From Geminicoccus roseus DSM 18922 (GTDB lineage: Bacteria; Pseudomonadota; Alphaproteobacteria; Geminicoccales; Geminicoccaceae): a stretch of 64,000 nt of DNA. The DNA is taken from contig NZ_KE386572.1 in the NCBI RefSeq assembly GCF_000427665.1, positions 1,343,117 to 1,407,116 on the forward strand, written 5' to 3'. The position numbers and the translations under genes are program-made. Numbering within the stretch: the first letter of the stretch is position 1; every line of letters starts with the position of its first letter. Below the pieces are notes generated by a model. It did not search any database and was not told the DNA's origin. It saw nothing but the letters and a program-made list of their open reading frames with translations. This document shows, piece by piece, positions 50,904 to 61,823 of the stretch.

Positions 50904-51106
50904 CGATGCTCCCAGAGAAAGTCAGCCCACGATCAAGGCTCAGCCTTGTACCCCTGGCCCACCATAAGGTTCCGGAGCGAAGCGACCTCCCTATCTCGGG
51001 AGCCGCGGGGTGCGGCACCGCCAACGATGCCAATTGTCTTGTCCATCAGGGCCTCCCACGATCAAACTGCGATCCAGCCGCAGAACAAGAACGGGGAGAT
51101 CGTCCG

Positions 51107-51544
51107 ATGAACGTCGAATCGATCCTGGCGGGCAAGGGCAGGGAAGTCTGCACCATCAGGCCCGACACCCTGATCGTGGAGGCGGTTCACCGCATGCGCG
51201 GCGAGCGGGTGGGCGCGCTGGTGGTTTCCCAGGATGGCGCCCGGATCGTCGGGATCATCTCGGATCGCGGAATCATCGAGGCGATGGCCGATCGCGGCAC
51301 CGAGGTGATGGACGACCAGGTCGCCAGCGTGATGACCCGGGAGGTGGTGACCTGTTCCGCCCGGGACGAGGTCAGCGCGATCATGGCGACGATGACCAAC
51401 CGGCGCATCCGCCATCTCCCGGTGGTGACCGAGGACGGCACGCTCTGCGGCATCATCAGCATCGGCGACGTGGTGAAGCACCGGATCGACGAGATCCAGT
51501 TCGAGGCGGAGGCGATGCGCGAATACATAGCCGGCGGGCGTTGA
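51107..51544 (+). CDS. CBS-domain pair protein
   Basis: 145 residues comprising two CBS motifs: VCTIRPDTLIVEAVHRM with GALVVSQDGARIVGIISDRGI, and VVTCSARDEVSAIMATMTNRRIRHLPVV with CGIISIGDVVKHRI. Such stand-alone proteins bind adenosyl nucleotides and regulate unknown partners. GGGGAG is 8 bases before the ATG. Confidence 0.88.
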   Translation: MNVESILAGKGREVCTIRPDTLIVEAVHRMRGERVGALVVSQDGARIVGIISDRGIIEAMADRGTEVMDDQVASVMTREVVTCSARDEVSAIMATMTNRRIRHLPVVTEDGTLCGIISIGDVVKHRIDEIQFEAEAMREYIAGGR

Positions 51545-51562
51545 TCAGCCCCGAGCCATGGC

Positions 51563-51593
51563 AGGCCCACAGGAGCGGCGCCCCTGTGGACCT
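51563..51593. terminator. Hairpin between convergent genes
   Basis: CCACAGG (51567-51573) pairs with CCTGTGG (51583-51589), extended by AGG/CCT outside a one-base mismatch. It lies between the CBS and OmpA-like stops. There is no long T-run, so it may act with Rho or as an mRNA 3' end. Confidence 0.45.
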
Positions 51594-51598
51594 GGACG

Positions 51599-52264
51599 TC
51601 AATTGCCCTGGACGAGAATCTCCACCCGGCGGTTCATCTGCCGGCCGGCTTCGGTTGTGTTGTCCCCGACCGGATCTGCCTTGCCACGTCCCTGGGCTGT
51701 AAGCCGCCCGGCGGGCACGCCATCGGTAACCAGGGCAGTACGGACCGCTTCGGCGCGCCGCTTGGACAGATCAAGATTGTAGCTCTCGGAGCCACGGCTG
51801 TCGGTGAAGCCGGTGATCGTCGCGCGGGACTCCGGATAGGCGTTCAGGACCTCGGCGATCTTCTGGAGCGTGGGCTCGTAGCCCGGTTGCAGCACGGCGC
51901 TGTCGAAGGGGAACATCACCTCGGACGGCATCACCAGCTTGAGCGCATCCTGCCGGACCCGCTGGATCTCCACCTGGCGGGACTGCGTCTCCTGGGCGAG
52001 TTCCTTGCGGAACTGCTGCTCCTGGCTGTCGAACATGTAGCCGATGCCGCCGCCCACGGCGGCGCCGATCGCAGCACCGATCGCCGTGCCCTCGCCCTTC
52101 ACCCCTTTATGACCAAGGATGTTGCCGAGCACGCCGCCGATCACGGCGCCGGCGACCGCGCCGGTCGCCGTCTTGGTTCCGGGCTGCGCCGCGCCGTCCG
52201 GCCCCTGCGCGCACCCGCCAACCGCCAGTGCGAGCCCCAAAGTTCCGACCGCCAGGATCCTCAC
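51599..52264 (-). CDS. OmpA-family outer-membrane lipoprotein with glycine-zipper segment
   Basis: 221 residues. A lipoprotein signal ends in the lipobox AVGGC (RILAVGTLGLALAVGGCAQG), then a glycine-zipper region (AVAGAVIGGVLGNILG, GAAIGAAVGGGIGYMF), a short coiled-coil, and an OmpA C-terminal peptidoglycan-binding domain: TITGFTDSRGSESYNLDLSK and RRVEILV. GTG at 52264 has GGAG 8 bases upstream and starts directly at the signal. Anchors the outer membrane to murein. Confidence 0.87.
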   Translation of the reverse strand: MRILAVGTLGLALAVGGCAQGPDGAAQPGTKTATGAVAGAVIGGVLGNILGHKGVKGEGTAIGAAIGAAVGGGIGYMFDSQEQQFRKELAQETQSRQVEIQRVRQDALKLVMPSEVMFPFDSAVLQPGYEPTLQKIAEVLNAYPESRATITGFTDSRGSESYNLDLSKRRAEAVRTALVTDGVPAGRLTAQGRGKADPVGDNTTEAGRQMNRRVEILVQGN

Positions 52265-52473
52265 CCGTTCACTCCGTTGGTTCCGGTTCGCCGCCCGTCT
52301 GTCATGGAAACAGGCATGCTTCATTCCTCGGTTCGGACGCTATCTTTTCCGGTGCACAACGACCAGGGGGTCCTGGCGAGCAGGGTCCATGCAGCCTAGA
52401 TCGCTCCTGCTGAGCAAGGCCTTGGCACACCTTGCGGCGCACCGCTGGAAGATACCACGAAGGGAGAACAGCC

Positions 52474-52995
52474 ATGCACCCGACCACCGAGGGCTTCCAT
52501 GTTCTTCTGTTCAAGGATGCCGGCGCCATCCCCAACAATCCCGGCCTTCCCTTGATCTGGTGGCAGGCGGCGCTGCCCCCTGCTCCAGGGCCAGAAGCTT
52601 TCGAGCAGCTGTTCGCCCGGAATGGATGGACCCAGTCCTGGCGCAACGGCATCTTCGATTATCCGCACTTCCACTCAACCAGCCATGAAGTCCTGGGGAT
52701 TGCCCGAGGATCGGTGCGGGTGCGCCTGGGTGGCGCCACGGGCACTGAGGTCGAATTGCAAGCTGGCGATGCGGTGGCGATACCGGCAGGTGTCGGCCAC
52801 CAGAACCTTCGCGCTTCGGCGGATCTGCTGGTGGTCGGCGCCTATCCCTCCGGAGCCGAGGTGGATCTTCTCCGAGATGCCGGAGCCGATACCCAGGCCC
52901 GCGACCGGATCGCAGCGGTTCCGGTTCCCCGGTCCGATCCGGTGGAAGGAGAGGATGGGCGCCTGCTGCGGCATTGGGCAGCCGCGAGAAACTGA
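52474..52995 (+). CDS. Cupin-domain protein (YjlB-like)
   Basis: 173 residues. One cupin: HFHSTSHEVLGIARGSVRVRLGG (metal-site His and Glu) and AIPAGVGHQNLRASADLLVVGAYP. The start WWQAALPP and final GPD-like region match the YjlB group. AGGGAGAACAGCC precedes the ATG. Function is unknown. Confidence 0.82.
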   Translation: MHPTTEGFHVLLFKDAGAIPNNPGLPLIWWQAALPPAPGPEAFEQLFARNGWTQSWRNGIFDYPHFHSTSHEVLGIARGSVRVRLGGATGTEVELQAGDAVAIPAGVGHQNLRASADLLVVGAYPSGAEVDLLRDAGADTQARDRIAAVPVPRSDPVEGEDGRLLRHWAAARN

Positions 52996-53059
52996 CGATC
53001 CTCAGCGTCTCTCTCAGCAGGGGCGGCAGCGCCGCGCACCACGGGCGCGGTACCGCAGG

Positions 53060-53212
53060 TCACCGCAGCCACGCCACGACCATGTCCAGCAGCACGCCGA
53101 TGGCCAGCAGAGGTGTCCCGGCATAGAGCACGATCATCAGCGCCCCGTGGATAGTGAGGCGCGGGGACGGGATGCGGCGATCGATGCCAGGAGACAGCTT
53201 GTGCTTCCTCAT
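53060..53212 (-). CDS. Small single-pass membrane protein (50 residues)
   Basis: A short frame with ATG at 53212 and TGA at 53060. The product begins MRKHKLSPGIDRRIPSP and has one hydrophobic segment GALMIVLYAGTPLLAIGVLL followed by a short tail ending WLR. The positive N-terminus and lone helix look like a genuine small membrane protein, but no good ribosome site was found. It faces the convergent cupin gene. Confidence 0.4.
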   Translation of the reverse strand: MRKHKLSPGIDRRIPSPRLTIHGALMIVLYAGTPLLAIGVLLDMVVAWLR

Positions 53213-53261
53213 GCCATGAGATTATCAACCAGAAGGTGAAATCATCAATGGCATATCTTAC

Positions 53262-54143
53262 ATGCTGGATGTCGCTGGCTGGGATCGGCTTGCTCGCGCC
53301 GGCGGGCGGGTGCCGCTGCAGCAATCAGCTGTGTACGGCCAGGCTCTAGCCGCAGGGGGACGTCGGGTTGCCCGACTGCCGATCGGAGAGGAACAGGGCG
53401 TCCAGGTCGTCGAGCGGAGCTGGGCCGGAATCCGGGTTGTCCTGGCAAGCCGCGGCCCGATCGGTGCGGGCACCCATCGGGCTGAGCATCCGGAGGAAAT
53501 CTTCCGGGCGATCCGCGCGCATTTCGGCCGGTGCCTGCTCCTTTGGAGCCCCCAGCATCTCGGCCCGCAAATGGAAGCCTGTCGCCCGGTGGTCACCGGC
53601 TATGGCACCGTCTGGGTCAGGCTTCCTCCTGACCCTCAGGAGCTGCGCCTGGCGCTGGACGGCAAGTGGCGCAACCAGCTCCGTCGCGCCGAGAAGCAGC
53701 GCCTGGCGGTCCGGGAAGTGCATCGGGGACCGCCGGTCGAATGGCTGGCGGCACGTCATGAGGAGCATCGGCAGGCAAAAGGCTACAGGGCACTGCCGGT
53801 CACGTTCCTGCAACGGATGGCGGAGCTCTCGCCCGGCTGCCGCGAGCGGCTCGTCCTGATCGCGGAACTGGAAGGGCTGCCGGTCGCCGGAATCTGGCTG
53901 CAGGTCCACCACGGCTCCGCCACCTACCTGATCGGCTATGCCGACGAGGCAGGGAGGAGAAGCGATGCGATGCGCCTCCTGCTCTGGCGCGGCATGCTGG
54001 CGCTGCAGCGGCAGGGGATCGGCTGGCTGGACCTGGGAGGCATCGCGACCGACCGCGCGCCAGGCCTGTCGCGCTTCAAGCTGGGACTGGGAGGTGCCGT
54101 GACCATCGAGGCCGGCACCTATCTTCGCCCGCTGTTGCGATGA
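53262..54143 (+). CDS. GNAT/FemAB-like acyltransferase family protein
   Basis: 293 residues. N-terminal half (QQSAVYGQALAAGG, RRVARLPIG, VVLASRGPIG) and C-terminal GNAT-like block KWRNQLRRAEKQRLAVRE, HEEHRQAKGYRALPVTFL, VLIAELEGLPVAGIWLQVHHG and YLIGYADEAGRRSDAM match the GNAT/FemAB two-domain architecture, and LDLGGIATDRAPGLSRFKLGLGG is the usual end. Such proteins transfer amino-acyl or acyl groups; substrate unknown. Confidence 0.75.
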   Translation: MLDVAGWDRLARAGGRVPLQQSAVYGQALAAGGRRVARLPIGEEQGVQVVERSWAGIRVVLASRGPIGAGTHRAEHPEEIFRAIRAHFGRCLLLWSPQHLGPQMEACRPVVTGYGTVWVRLPPDPQELRLALDGKWRNQLRRAEKQRLAVREVHRGPPVEWLAARHEEHRQAKGYRALPVTFLQRMAELSPGCRERLVLIAELEGLPVAGIWLQVHHGSATYLIGYADEAGRRSDAMRLLLWRGMLALQRQGIGWLDLGGIATDRAPGLSRFKLGLGGAVTIEAGTYLRPLLR

Positions 54144-54150
54144 ACGCGAA

Positions 54151-54176
54151 GAGGCCCGCGGAACACCGCGGGCCTC
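54151..54176. terminator. Bidirectional terminator between GNAT gene and groEL
   Basis: GAGGCCCGCGG (54151-54161) pairs exactly with CCGCGGGCCTC (54166-54176) around AACA. Perfect 11-bp stem between convergent genes. The T-tract is weak, so termination efficiency is uncertain. Confidence 0.65.
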
Positions 54177-54235
54177 TCCACTCGGACCGGGCGACGCATG
54201 GCCGCCCAGTCCCTGAACTCGACCGGTAAAACCGA

Positions 54236-56237
<2,002 letters not shown>

Positions 56238-56271
56238 GCCTACGATCTCCATGCTGAAGCGAATGCGGTTG

Positions 56272-56298
56272 TCAGCACTCTCGGGAGGAGAGTGCTAA
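56272..56298. promoter_or_regulatory. CIRCE element (HrcA operator)
   Basis: TCAGCACTC (56272-56280), 9-base spacer, GAGTGCTAA (56290-56298): one mismatch from the consensus TTAGCACTC-N9-GAGTGCTAA. It lies 34 bases upstream of the groES start, so HrcA is expected to repress the groESL operon. Confidence 0.93.
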
Positions 56299-56309
56299 CG
56301 TCGCTGCGT

Positions 56310-56338
56310 CAGGTAGAGAAATTGCAGGAGGGATTCAA
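56310..56338 (-). promoter_or_regulatory. Probable groESL promoter
   Basis: On the minus strand TTGAAT (56338-56333), 17-base spacer, then TACCTG (56315-56310), directly before CIRCE. The CTTGAAT segment also partly resembles a heat-shock -35. The -10 is weak, so the call is moderate. Confidence 0.45.
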
Positions 56339-56499
56339 GGGGCTGTTTGCCAAACTGGCAGCACTTTTTGGTGTTGGCTGCTAACCATCTGAAACAGAAC
56401 AGGAATTCGGCCTTCTCCTTGACGTCTGTCAAGGATCGGCCACAATCCGTTCGTGCCCCCTGCGGCGGTCGTAGGGGAACGAGCCAGGACAGATGTACC

Positions 56500-56775
56500 A
56501 TGGCCGGTAAAGAACCCTCGCCCCTGGAGTTGCAGCTCAGGGGCTACCGCATCGCCACCGCTGAAATCCTGTACCGGATGCCTGACCACCCCAGCCTGAT
56601 ACAGAGCTTCATCTGGCAGCATTATGACATTGCGCCTCGCTATCCGGAGTTGTTCAAGTTCCTCGATTTCTGGGAAAAGAATATCGAGGGTCCTCTGGTG
56701 GGCGTGCGCGTCGGACGGAGCGAGCTGATCAAGCCTCAGGCCTGGCGACAGGGCCCGGAATTCCAGCTCCACTAG
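56500..56775 (+). CDS. usg: Usg family protein
   Basis: 91 residues. LQLRGYRIATAEILYRMPDHPS and LQSFIWQHYDIAPRYPELFKFLDFW are the hallmark of Usg, a small alphaproteobacterial protein first seen next to trpF-trpB. Start ATG at 56500 has AGGA about 11 bases upstream. No tryptophan gene is near. Its function is unknown. Confidence 0.88.
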   Translation: MAGKEPSPLELQLRGYRIATAEILYRMPDHPSLIQSFIWQHYDIAPRYPELFKFLDFWEKNIEGPLVGVRVGRSELIKPQAWRQGPEFQLH

Positions 56776-56819
56776 CCCAGCTGCAGGCCAGCTTCGCCTT
56801 CTCTAGGTGGGGAGGGTCG

Positions 56820-56841
56820 AGCGCAGGTCAACACCTGCGCT
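56820..56841 (+). terminator. Hairpin after usg
   Basis: AGCGCAGGT (56820-56828) and ACCTGCGCT (56833-56841), perfect 9-bp stem, CAAC loop, 45 bases after the usg stop, no T-run. Confidence 0.45.
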
Positions 56842-56924
56842 GCCGCGGCCCTGGTGTTCTGGTCGCAGCCACGAGGGCAACTCCGTCTACCGCGTCGGTG
56901 GCTGAGCGGCTGGCGCTGCACTTG

Positions 56925-56945
56925 CCGGTTGAAATATTGAACCGG
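56925..56945. promoter_or_regulatory. Inverted repeat upstream of the EEP-family gene
   Basis: CCGGTT (56925-56930) and AACCGG (56940-56945) flank an A/T-rich GAAATATTG centre, ending 35 bases before the start at 56981. A candidate operator or promoter part only. Confidence 0.25.
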
Positions 56946-56980
56946 TTGGGCTGTGTTGCGGGCTCGCCATCCCCGAAGGC

Positions 56981-57994
56981 ATGATGACGGCGCCATCCAG
57001 CACCCTCGCCGCGGCGGTCCCGCATGGAACCGACCGGGTCGTCCGCTACTGTCTGTCTATCTGCCTGCTGGTGGCGGCCGCTCCGGTGATTGGCGCTGCC
57101 TGGCCCGGTGGACCGGCCGAGTTCGAGCTGGCCGCCCATTTTCTGGTCCAGTCCGCCCTTCTTTCCGCCTTGCTCCTGCTGGTCGGGGTGCTGACCGGCC
57201 GCCGCTACATCGTGCTCGTGGTCACGGCTCTGCTGACGGCGACCGCCCTGATCCTGACGCCGCACGTCTTTCCTGGATGGGCGCCTTTATACGCGGTGGC
57301 GAGGCAGGAACCGGCATCGGACCCGTTTCCACAGCTCCGTATCTATTTCCACAATGCCTGGGCCGGATCGGGCGATGCGGTCGCCACCGTGGACGCCGCC
57401 CTGTCCAGCGACGCCGATCTCGTGATGTTCGCCGAAACGGGCGCCTCGCGCTGGCGCAGCTTCGCCCGCCTCACCGGGAGCTATCCCCACCATATTTCCT
57501 GTATCGGACGCAGGGAATGCGATCTCACCCTGTTCTCGCGCCTGCCGGTCCACGACCAGGTGATCTACCACGACCGGCACAGCGGTGCCCGGGGTATCGC
57601 GGCCACCCTGGATGACGGCAGGAATGGCAGGCTGCGCGTGGTGGCGGTTCATCTGGCCCGGCCGATCCCACCGGACAGCCTCGAGGTGCAGATGCGCCAG
57701 GTGGAGGCGCTGCTTCGTTCCGACCTCTTCCGGCCGGACCTGCCCGTCCTGCTGATGGGTGACTTCAATGCAGTACCGTGGGGGCGGGTCGTCGGCACGT
57801 TCGCTCGTGGCCTGCAACTTCGCCCGGCCGGTGGGATCGAAGGGAGTTGGCCCTCGTTCCTGCCGCAGCCGCTGCGCATCCGGATCGACCAGGCCCTGGT
57901 GTCCCCGGACGTGAAGGTGCTGGATCAGACCCTCGGTGCCGGCAGCGGCTCCGACCATCGATCGCTGTCGATCACCATCGGTCCGGCTCGTTGA
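56981..57994 (+). CDS. Endonuclease/exonuclease/phosphatase-family membrane protein
   Basis: 337 residues. Three N-terminal membrane helices (CLSICLLVAAAPVIGAAW, FLVQSALLSALLLLVGVL, YIVLVVTALLTATALIL) precede an EEP domain from about residue 115: FHNAWAGSGDAV, DLVMFAETGASRWRSF (catalytic Glu), VVAVHLARP, LMGDFNAVPWGR and GSDHRSLSI (Asp-His). The domain is probably periplasmic. Could be a secreted nuclease or phosphodiesterase; the substrate is unknown. The gene has two tandem ATG codons. Confidence 0.82.
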   Translation: MMTAPSSTLAAAVPHGTDRVVRYCLSICLLVAAAPVIGAAWPGGPAEFELAAHFLVQSALLSALLLLVGVLTGRRYIVLVVTALLTATALILTPHVFPGWAPLYAVARQEPASDPFPQLRIYFHNAWAGSGDAVATVDAALSSDADLVMFAETGASRWRSFARLTGSYPHHISCIGRRECDLTLFSRLPVHDQVIYHDRHSGARGIAATLDDGRNGRLRVVAVHLARPIPPDSLEVQMRQVEALLRSDLFRPDLPVLLMGDFNAVPWGRVVGTFARGLQLRPAGGIEGSWPSFLPQPLRIRIDQALVSPDVKVLDQTLGAGSGSDHRSLSITIGPAR

Positions 57995-58288
57995 GGACCG
58001 ACGGCTGCGGAAACGGCGGATGCCGCGGTACGCGGGAAGAACCGTGCAGGCAGCGATCGGCCGGTACCGGGAAAATTGCCACATGTCCTACCAGTGGATG
58101 CTCCGGCCCCTTTGCAGGCCAGGGGCTTCCTGATAGCAGATCTCGCAGTGCAAGCCTGTGCTGCGCGGGCCGAGCAACCTGCCTTTGCGAGGCGGGATCT
58201 GCCTTCCCGACATGAATGCCCGCCCAAGTCGTTTGGGGGCTTGTGACCCGGCAATAACGATCCGCGCCTCCGATCGGAAGAATAGTCG
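57995..58288. other. Intergenic region
   Basis: No coding frame supported. One weak inverted repeat GCCCCT (58106-58111) with AGGGGC (58121-58126) is present; the promoter of the downstream RTX gene must be here. Confidence 0.4.
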
Positions 58289-59521
58289 ATGTCCAACAGC
58301 CCTAGCGGACCTCAGGATGTGGTGCCGCCCGGCAAGGTCGTGAACGGGACGACCGCCAACGACTACCTGCCAGGTGGCCGAGGTAGCGACTATATCCGCG
58401 GCTTCGCTGGCAACGACCTGTTGATCGGGGGCGATGGCGACGATCATCTGATCGGCGACGACGGCAACGACAACCTGATCGGCGGGGCTGGCGACGACCG
58501 CATCGAGGGCGGAGCCGGCGATGACCGGATCACCGGTTCGGCCGGCAACGACCTGCTCGATGGCGGTGCCGGGCTGGATTACCTGGATTACGAGCGCGAG
58601 AACGGCGCCGTCCAGGTCAACGCGGCGGCGGGTGTCGCAGTCGACGGCACGGGCGGCATCGACAAGATCAGTAGCTTCGAGGTGATCGTCGGCTCCCGCT
58701 TCGACGACTCGATCATCGGCTCGGCACAGGACGAAGTGATCGTCATCCGTCGCGGCGGCAACGATACCGCCGACGGCGGTGCGGGCTACGACACGCTGAA
58801 CCTGTTCGTGCCTGACGATACCGCGGTCGATCTGGCTGCTGGCACCTGGAACTATGGTTCGTTCGCCGGCACCGCGCGCAACTTCGAGCACCTCATCACC
58901 GGCAGCGGCGACGATCAGGTCCAGGGCTCGAACGCGGACGAGTTCATCAACAGCAATGGCGGCGACGACTTCGTGGAAGCCGGAGCCGGCAATGACCGGG
59001 TCGATGGGGCCGCAGGCGACGATTATCTCTACGGCCAGACGGGCAACGATACCCTCGTGGGTGGTCCGGGCGAGGACACCTTGTTCGGCGAGGAAGGCAA
59101 CGACACGCTGATCGGCCAGATCGGTCAGGACTGGCTCTATGGTGGAGTCGGCAATGATCGCCTGTTCGGCGGAGCCGACGACGACAGCCTGTTCGGTGAC
59201 GACGGCAACGACCGGCTGGTCGGCGAGGCCGGCAACGACGTGCTCTATGGCGGCGACGGCGACGATGTGCTCACCGGCGGAGCCGGCGATGACGAGTTCG
59301 TGCGATACGAAAACGGCGGCAACGACCTCATCACAGATTTCGGCTTGGGCGACGACACCGTCCTGGTGTTCGGCGAGAGCGTATCCAGCTTCAATGAATT
59401 CAAGGCAGCGGCCAGCCAGAGTGGCGCCAATGTTGTGGTGAACTTCGGCGCCGGGCAGTCGATCATTTTCCAGAACATCGTGCTGGCTGACCTGACCTCC
59501 AGCAACGTCATCGTCAACTGA
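58289..59521 (+). CDS. RTX (hemolysin-type calcium-binding repeat) protein
   Basis: 410 residues. RTX nonapeptides at about 20-95 and 205-335 (GGDGDDHLIG, GGAGDDRI, GQTGNDTLVG) flank a non-repeat block of about 100 residues (VNAAAGVAVDGTGGIDKISS, GSRFDDSIIG). It ends in a typical RTX C-terminus, DDTVLVFGESVSSFNEF and NIVLADLTSSNVIVN. GGAAGAA precedes the ATG. Distinct from the RTX protein at 31922-33223 in spacing and termini. No type I secretion gene lies in the window. Confidence 0.88.
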   Translation: MSNSPSGPQDVVPPGKVVNGTTANDYLPGGRGSDYIRGFAGNDLLIGGDGDDHLIGDDGNDNLIGGAGDDRIEGGAGDDRITGSAGNDLLDGGAGLDYLDYERENGAVQVNAAAGVAVDGTGGIDKISSFEVIVGSRFDDSIIGSAQDEVIVIRRGGNDTADGGAGYDTLNLFVPDDTAVDLAAGTWNYGSFAGTARNFEHLITGSGDDQVQGSNADEFINSNGGDDFVEAGAGNDRVDGAAGDDYLYGQTGNDTLVGGPGEDTLFGEEGNDTLIGQIGQDWLYGGVGNDRLFGGADDDSLFGDDGNDRLVGEAGNDVLYGGDGDDVLTGGAGDDEFVRYENGGNDLITDFGLGDDTVLVFGESVSSFNEFKAAASQSGANVVVNFGAGQSIIFQNIVLADLTSSNVIVN

Positions 59522-59528
59522 TCGGGCA

Positions 59529-59549
59529 AGCGGGCGTCGCAGGCCCGCT
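59529..59549 (+). terminator. Short hairpin after the second RTX gene
   Basis: AGCGGGC (59529-59535) pairs with GCCCGCT (59543-59549), 7-base loop, followed by a pyrimidine stretch CCTTCCC. Weak intrinsic-type signal. Confidence 0.4.
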
Positions 59550-59797
59550 CCTTCCCGCGCCGCCTGGGCAGCCATCCCCGATCCCCGGCTGGGCAGCCCC
59601 CTGCCCATCGACCGAGGACGTCCCGCTCGCGCGGAGGCCGGCTCGAGTTGACGATCCTCGCCATCCTCCAATTCCCCCAGCCACCGGCAGGGCGACACGC
59701 CCCTCGGACGTAGGGCGGGCAAATAGCCGAGCAAGAAGCGAAGTGCGGTGCCGCACCTTCGAAGCGATCCTGCCGGACCAGCCGGAGGAGCGTGGGA

Positions 59798-60745
59798 ATG
59801 TCGAAGGTGACGAACAGGCCGACCGGAGGAATGACCGGGCGCGAATGGGCGATGCTGCTCGCCCTGGCAGCGGCGTGGGGTGGCTCGTTCTTCTTCAACG
59901 GCATCGCCGTCCGGGAACTGCCTTCCTTTACCCTGGTCTGGCTGCGCGTGGCGATCGCCGCCGCCGCCCTCCTGTCAATGGCATGGCTGCTCAGAATCCG
60001 GTTGCCCACCGCGGGCGGGACATGGGCGGCGCTGGGCCTGATGGGGCTGCTCAACAATGCGCTGCCGTTTGCCCTGATCGTCTGGGGCCAGCACCACATT
60101 GCGAGCGGACTAGCCTCGATCCTGAATGCCACGACGCCGGTCTTCACCATCCTGGCCGCCCACTGTCTCACCCAGGACGAGAAGCTGAACATCTTCAAGC
60201 TGGCTGGCGTCGTGGCAGGGCTGGTGGGCGCCACGGTGCTGATCGGGTTCGATGTGCTCCAGGAAGTGGGCGCCGAGGTCCTGGCCCAACTGGCCTGTCT
60301 GGCCGCCGCTCTTTCCTATGCGCTGGCTGGGATCTTTGGGCGCCGCTTCCGCCATATGGGCATCTCGCCACTGGCCACGGCTGCCGGCCAAGTGACCACC
60401 TCCACCCTGATCCTCCTGCCGGTCATGCTGCTGGTGGACCAGCCCTGGCGGCTGGCGATGCCGGAGGGGGCGACGATCGGCGCGGTCCTTGCGGTGGGGC
60501 TCCTGTCCACGGCGCTCGCCTACGTGCTCTATTTCCGGATCCTGGCGGTGGCCGGGGCCACCAATCTGCTGCTGGTCACCTTTCTCATCCCGGTCGTCGC
60601 CATCCTGCTGGGCGCGCTCTTCCTGGGAGAGACACTGCTACCTCGACACCTCCTGGGTATGAGCTTGATCGGCCTGGGCCTTGCGTGCATCGATCGAAGG
60701 CTGCCCCGTCTGCTGGGTGCTTCCGTACAGGCCAGGGAGCGCTGA
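59798..60745 (+). CDS. EamA-family (DMT superfamily) transporter
   Basis: 315 residues, about ten membrane helices. MLLALAAAWGGSFFFNGIAV and LPSFTLVWLRVAIAAAALL open EamA repeat 1; AALSYALAGIFGRRF starts repeat 2 and FLIPVVAILLGALFLGETL is the signature end. ATG at 59798 has GGAGGAG 7 bases upstream. Only distantly like the EamA protein at 23303. Substrate unknown. Confidence 0.88.
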   Translation: MSKVTNRPTGGMTGREWAMLLALAAAWGGSFFFNGIAVRELPSFTLVWLRVAIAAAALLSMAWLLRIRLPTAGGTWAALGLMGLLNNALPFALIVWGQHHIASGLASILNATTPVFTILAAHCLTQDEKLNIFKLAGVVAGLVGATVLIGFDVLQEVGAEVLAQLACLAAALSYALAGIFGRRFRHMGISPLATAAGQVTTSTLILLPVMLLVDQPWRLAMPEGATIGAVLAVGLLSTALAYVLYFRILAVAGATNLLLVTFLIPVVAILLGALFLGETLLPRHLLGMSLIGLGLACIDRRLPRLLGASVQARER

Positions 60746-60916
60746 TATCTTTGTTCTTGCCGGCCCTGAGCGTGGCAGCCCCCGGGTCACCGCCAGCAGG
60801 CGCCGGCTCCTGACGCTCCCGGTGCCATCCCGTTGCCGCCGGGCCGCTTCACCCTTGAACCTGGAGCGCGGCACCGCCATCACCATCCGGTCGTCGAAGC
60901 CGAAGGAAGAAGCGCC

Positions 60917-61786
60917 ATGGCCGCCGTTCGTCCACGTCGTTCCGTACTCTACATGCCCGGCAGCAATGCACGGGCGTTGGAGAAGGCGAAAACGCTTGCC
61001 GCGGATGCCCTGATCCTCGACCTGGAGGACAGCGTGGCGCCGGATGCAAAGGATGCCGCGCGTGCGCTGGTGGCCCAGAACGTCGCTGCCGGAGGCTACG
61101 GACACCGCGAGCTGATCGTTCGGGTCAACGGCCTGGACACGCCCTGGGGCCATGCCGACCTGCTCGATGCGGCAACCATGGGCGCCGACGGCATCCTGCT
61201 GCCGAAGGTTTCGGATGTGGAACTGGTTCGCCGCGCCGTTGACATCCTCGACGGCGCCGGCGCTGCACCGGACCTGCCGATCTGGTGCATGATGGAAACG
61301 GCACGGGCGATGTTCCGGGCCGACCAGATCGCGGATCATCCGCGGGTCGAGTGCCTGGTGATGGGCACCTCGGACCTTGCCAAGGAGCTGCACGCCGCCC
61401 ACACGCCGCTGCGGCTGCCGATGATCACGTCGCTTGGCCTGTGCATGCTGGCGGCTCGCGCGGCAGGAATCTCGATCGTGGACGGCGTCAGCCTCGACCT
61501 GGAGGACGAGGAAGGTTTCCGGCAATCCTGCCTGCAGGGCGCGGAACTCGGGTTCGACGGCAAGACGCTGATCCACCCCAAGCAGCTGGAAGCGGCCAAC
61601 GAGGCGTTCGCCCCGTCGCCGGAAGCCGTGGAGCGGGCCCACAAGATGATCGCGGCGTTCGAGGAAGCTCGGGCTGCCGGGAAGGGCGTGGTCGTGGTCG
61701 ACGGCAAGCTGGTCGAGAATCTGCACGTCACCGAGGCCAAGCGGCTGGTGGCGCTGGCGGACGCCATCGCCGCGACTACGACCTGA
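60917..61786 (+). CDS. HpcH/HpaI aldolase family CoA-ester lyase (CitE/Mcl-like)
   Basis: 289 residues, TIM barrel. PRRSVLYMPGSNARALEKAK, LILDLEDSVAPDAK, LIVRVNGLDTPWG, ILLPKVSDVELVRRA, WCMMETARAMF (metal Glu) and GFDGKTLIHPKQLEAAN are the CitE/malyl-CoA lyase signatures. Acts as malyl-CoA, methylmalyl-CoA or citramalyl-CoA lyase or thioesterase; the exact substrate is not decided. AAGGA upstream of ATG 60917. Confidence 0.87.
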   Translation: MAAVRPRRSVLYMPGSNARALEKAKTLAADALILDLEDSVAPDAKDAARALVAQNVAAGGYGHRELIVRVNGLDTPWGHADLLDAATMGADGILLPKVSDVELVRRAVDILDGAGAAPDLPIWCMMETARAMFRADQIADHPRVECLVMGTSDLAKELHAAHTPLRLPMITSLGLCMLAARAAGISIVDGVSLDLEDEEGFRQSCLQGAELGFDGKTLIHPKQLEAANEAFAPSPEAVERAHKMIAAFEEARAAGKGVVVVDGKLVENLHVTEAKRLVALADAIAATTT

Positions 61787-61796
61787 GCCGGTCCCA

Positions 61797-61823
61797 TCCG
61801 GCCTGAGCGGCGATCAGGCCGGA
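61797..61823. terminator. Bidirectional hairpin between convergent genes
   Basis: TCCGGCCTGA (61797-61806) pairs exactly with TCAGGCCGGA (61814-61823), 7-base loop. The right arm includes the stop of the homocysteine methyltransferase gene. Confidence 0.6.
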
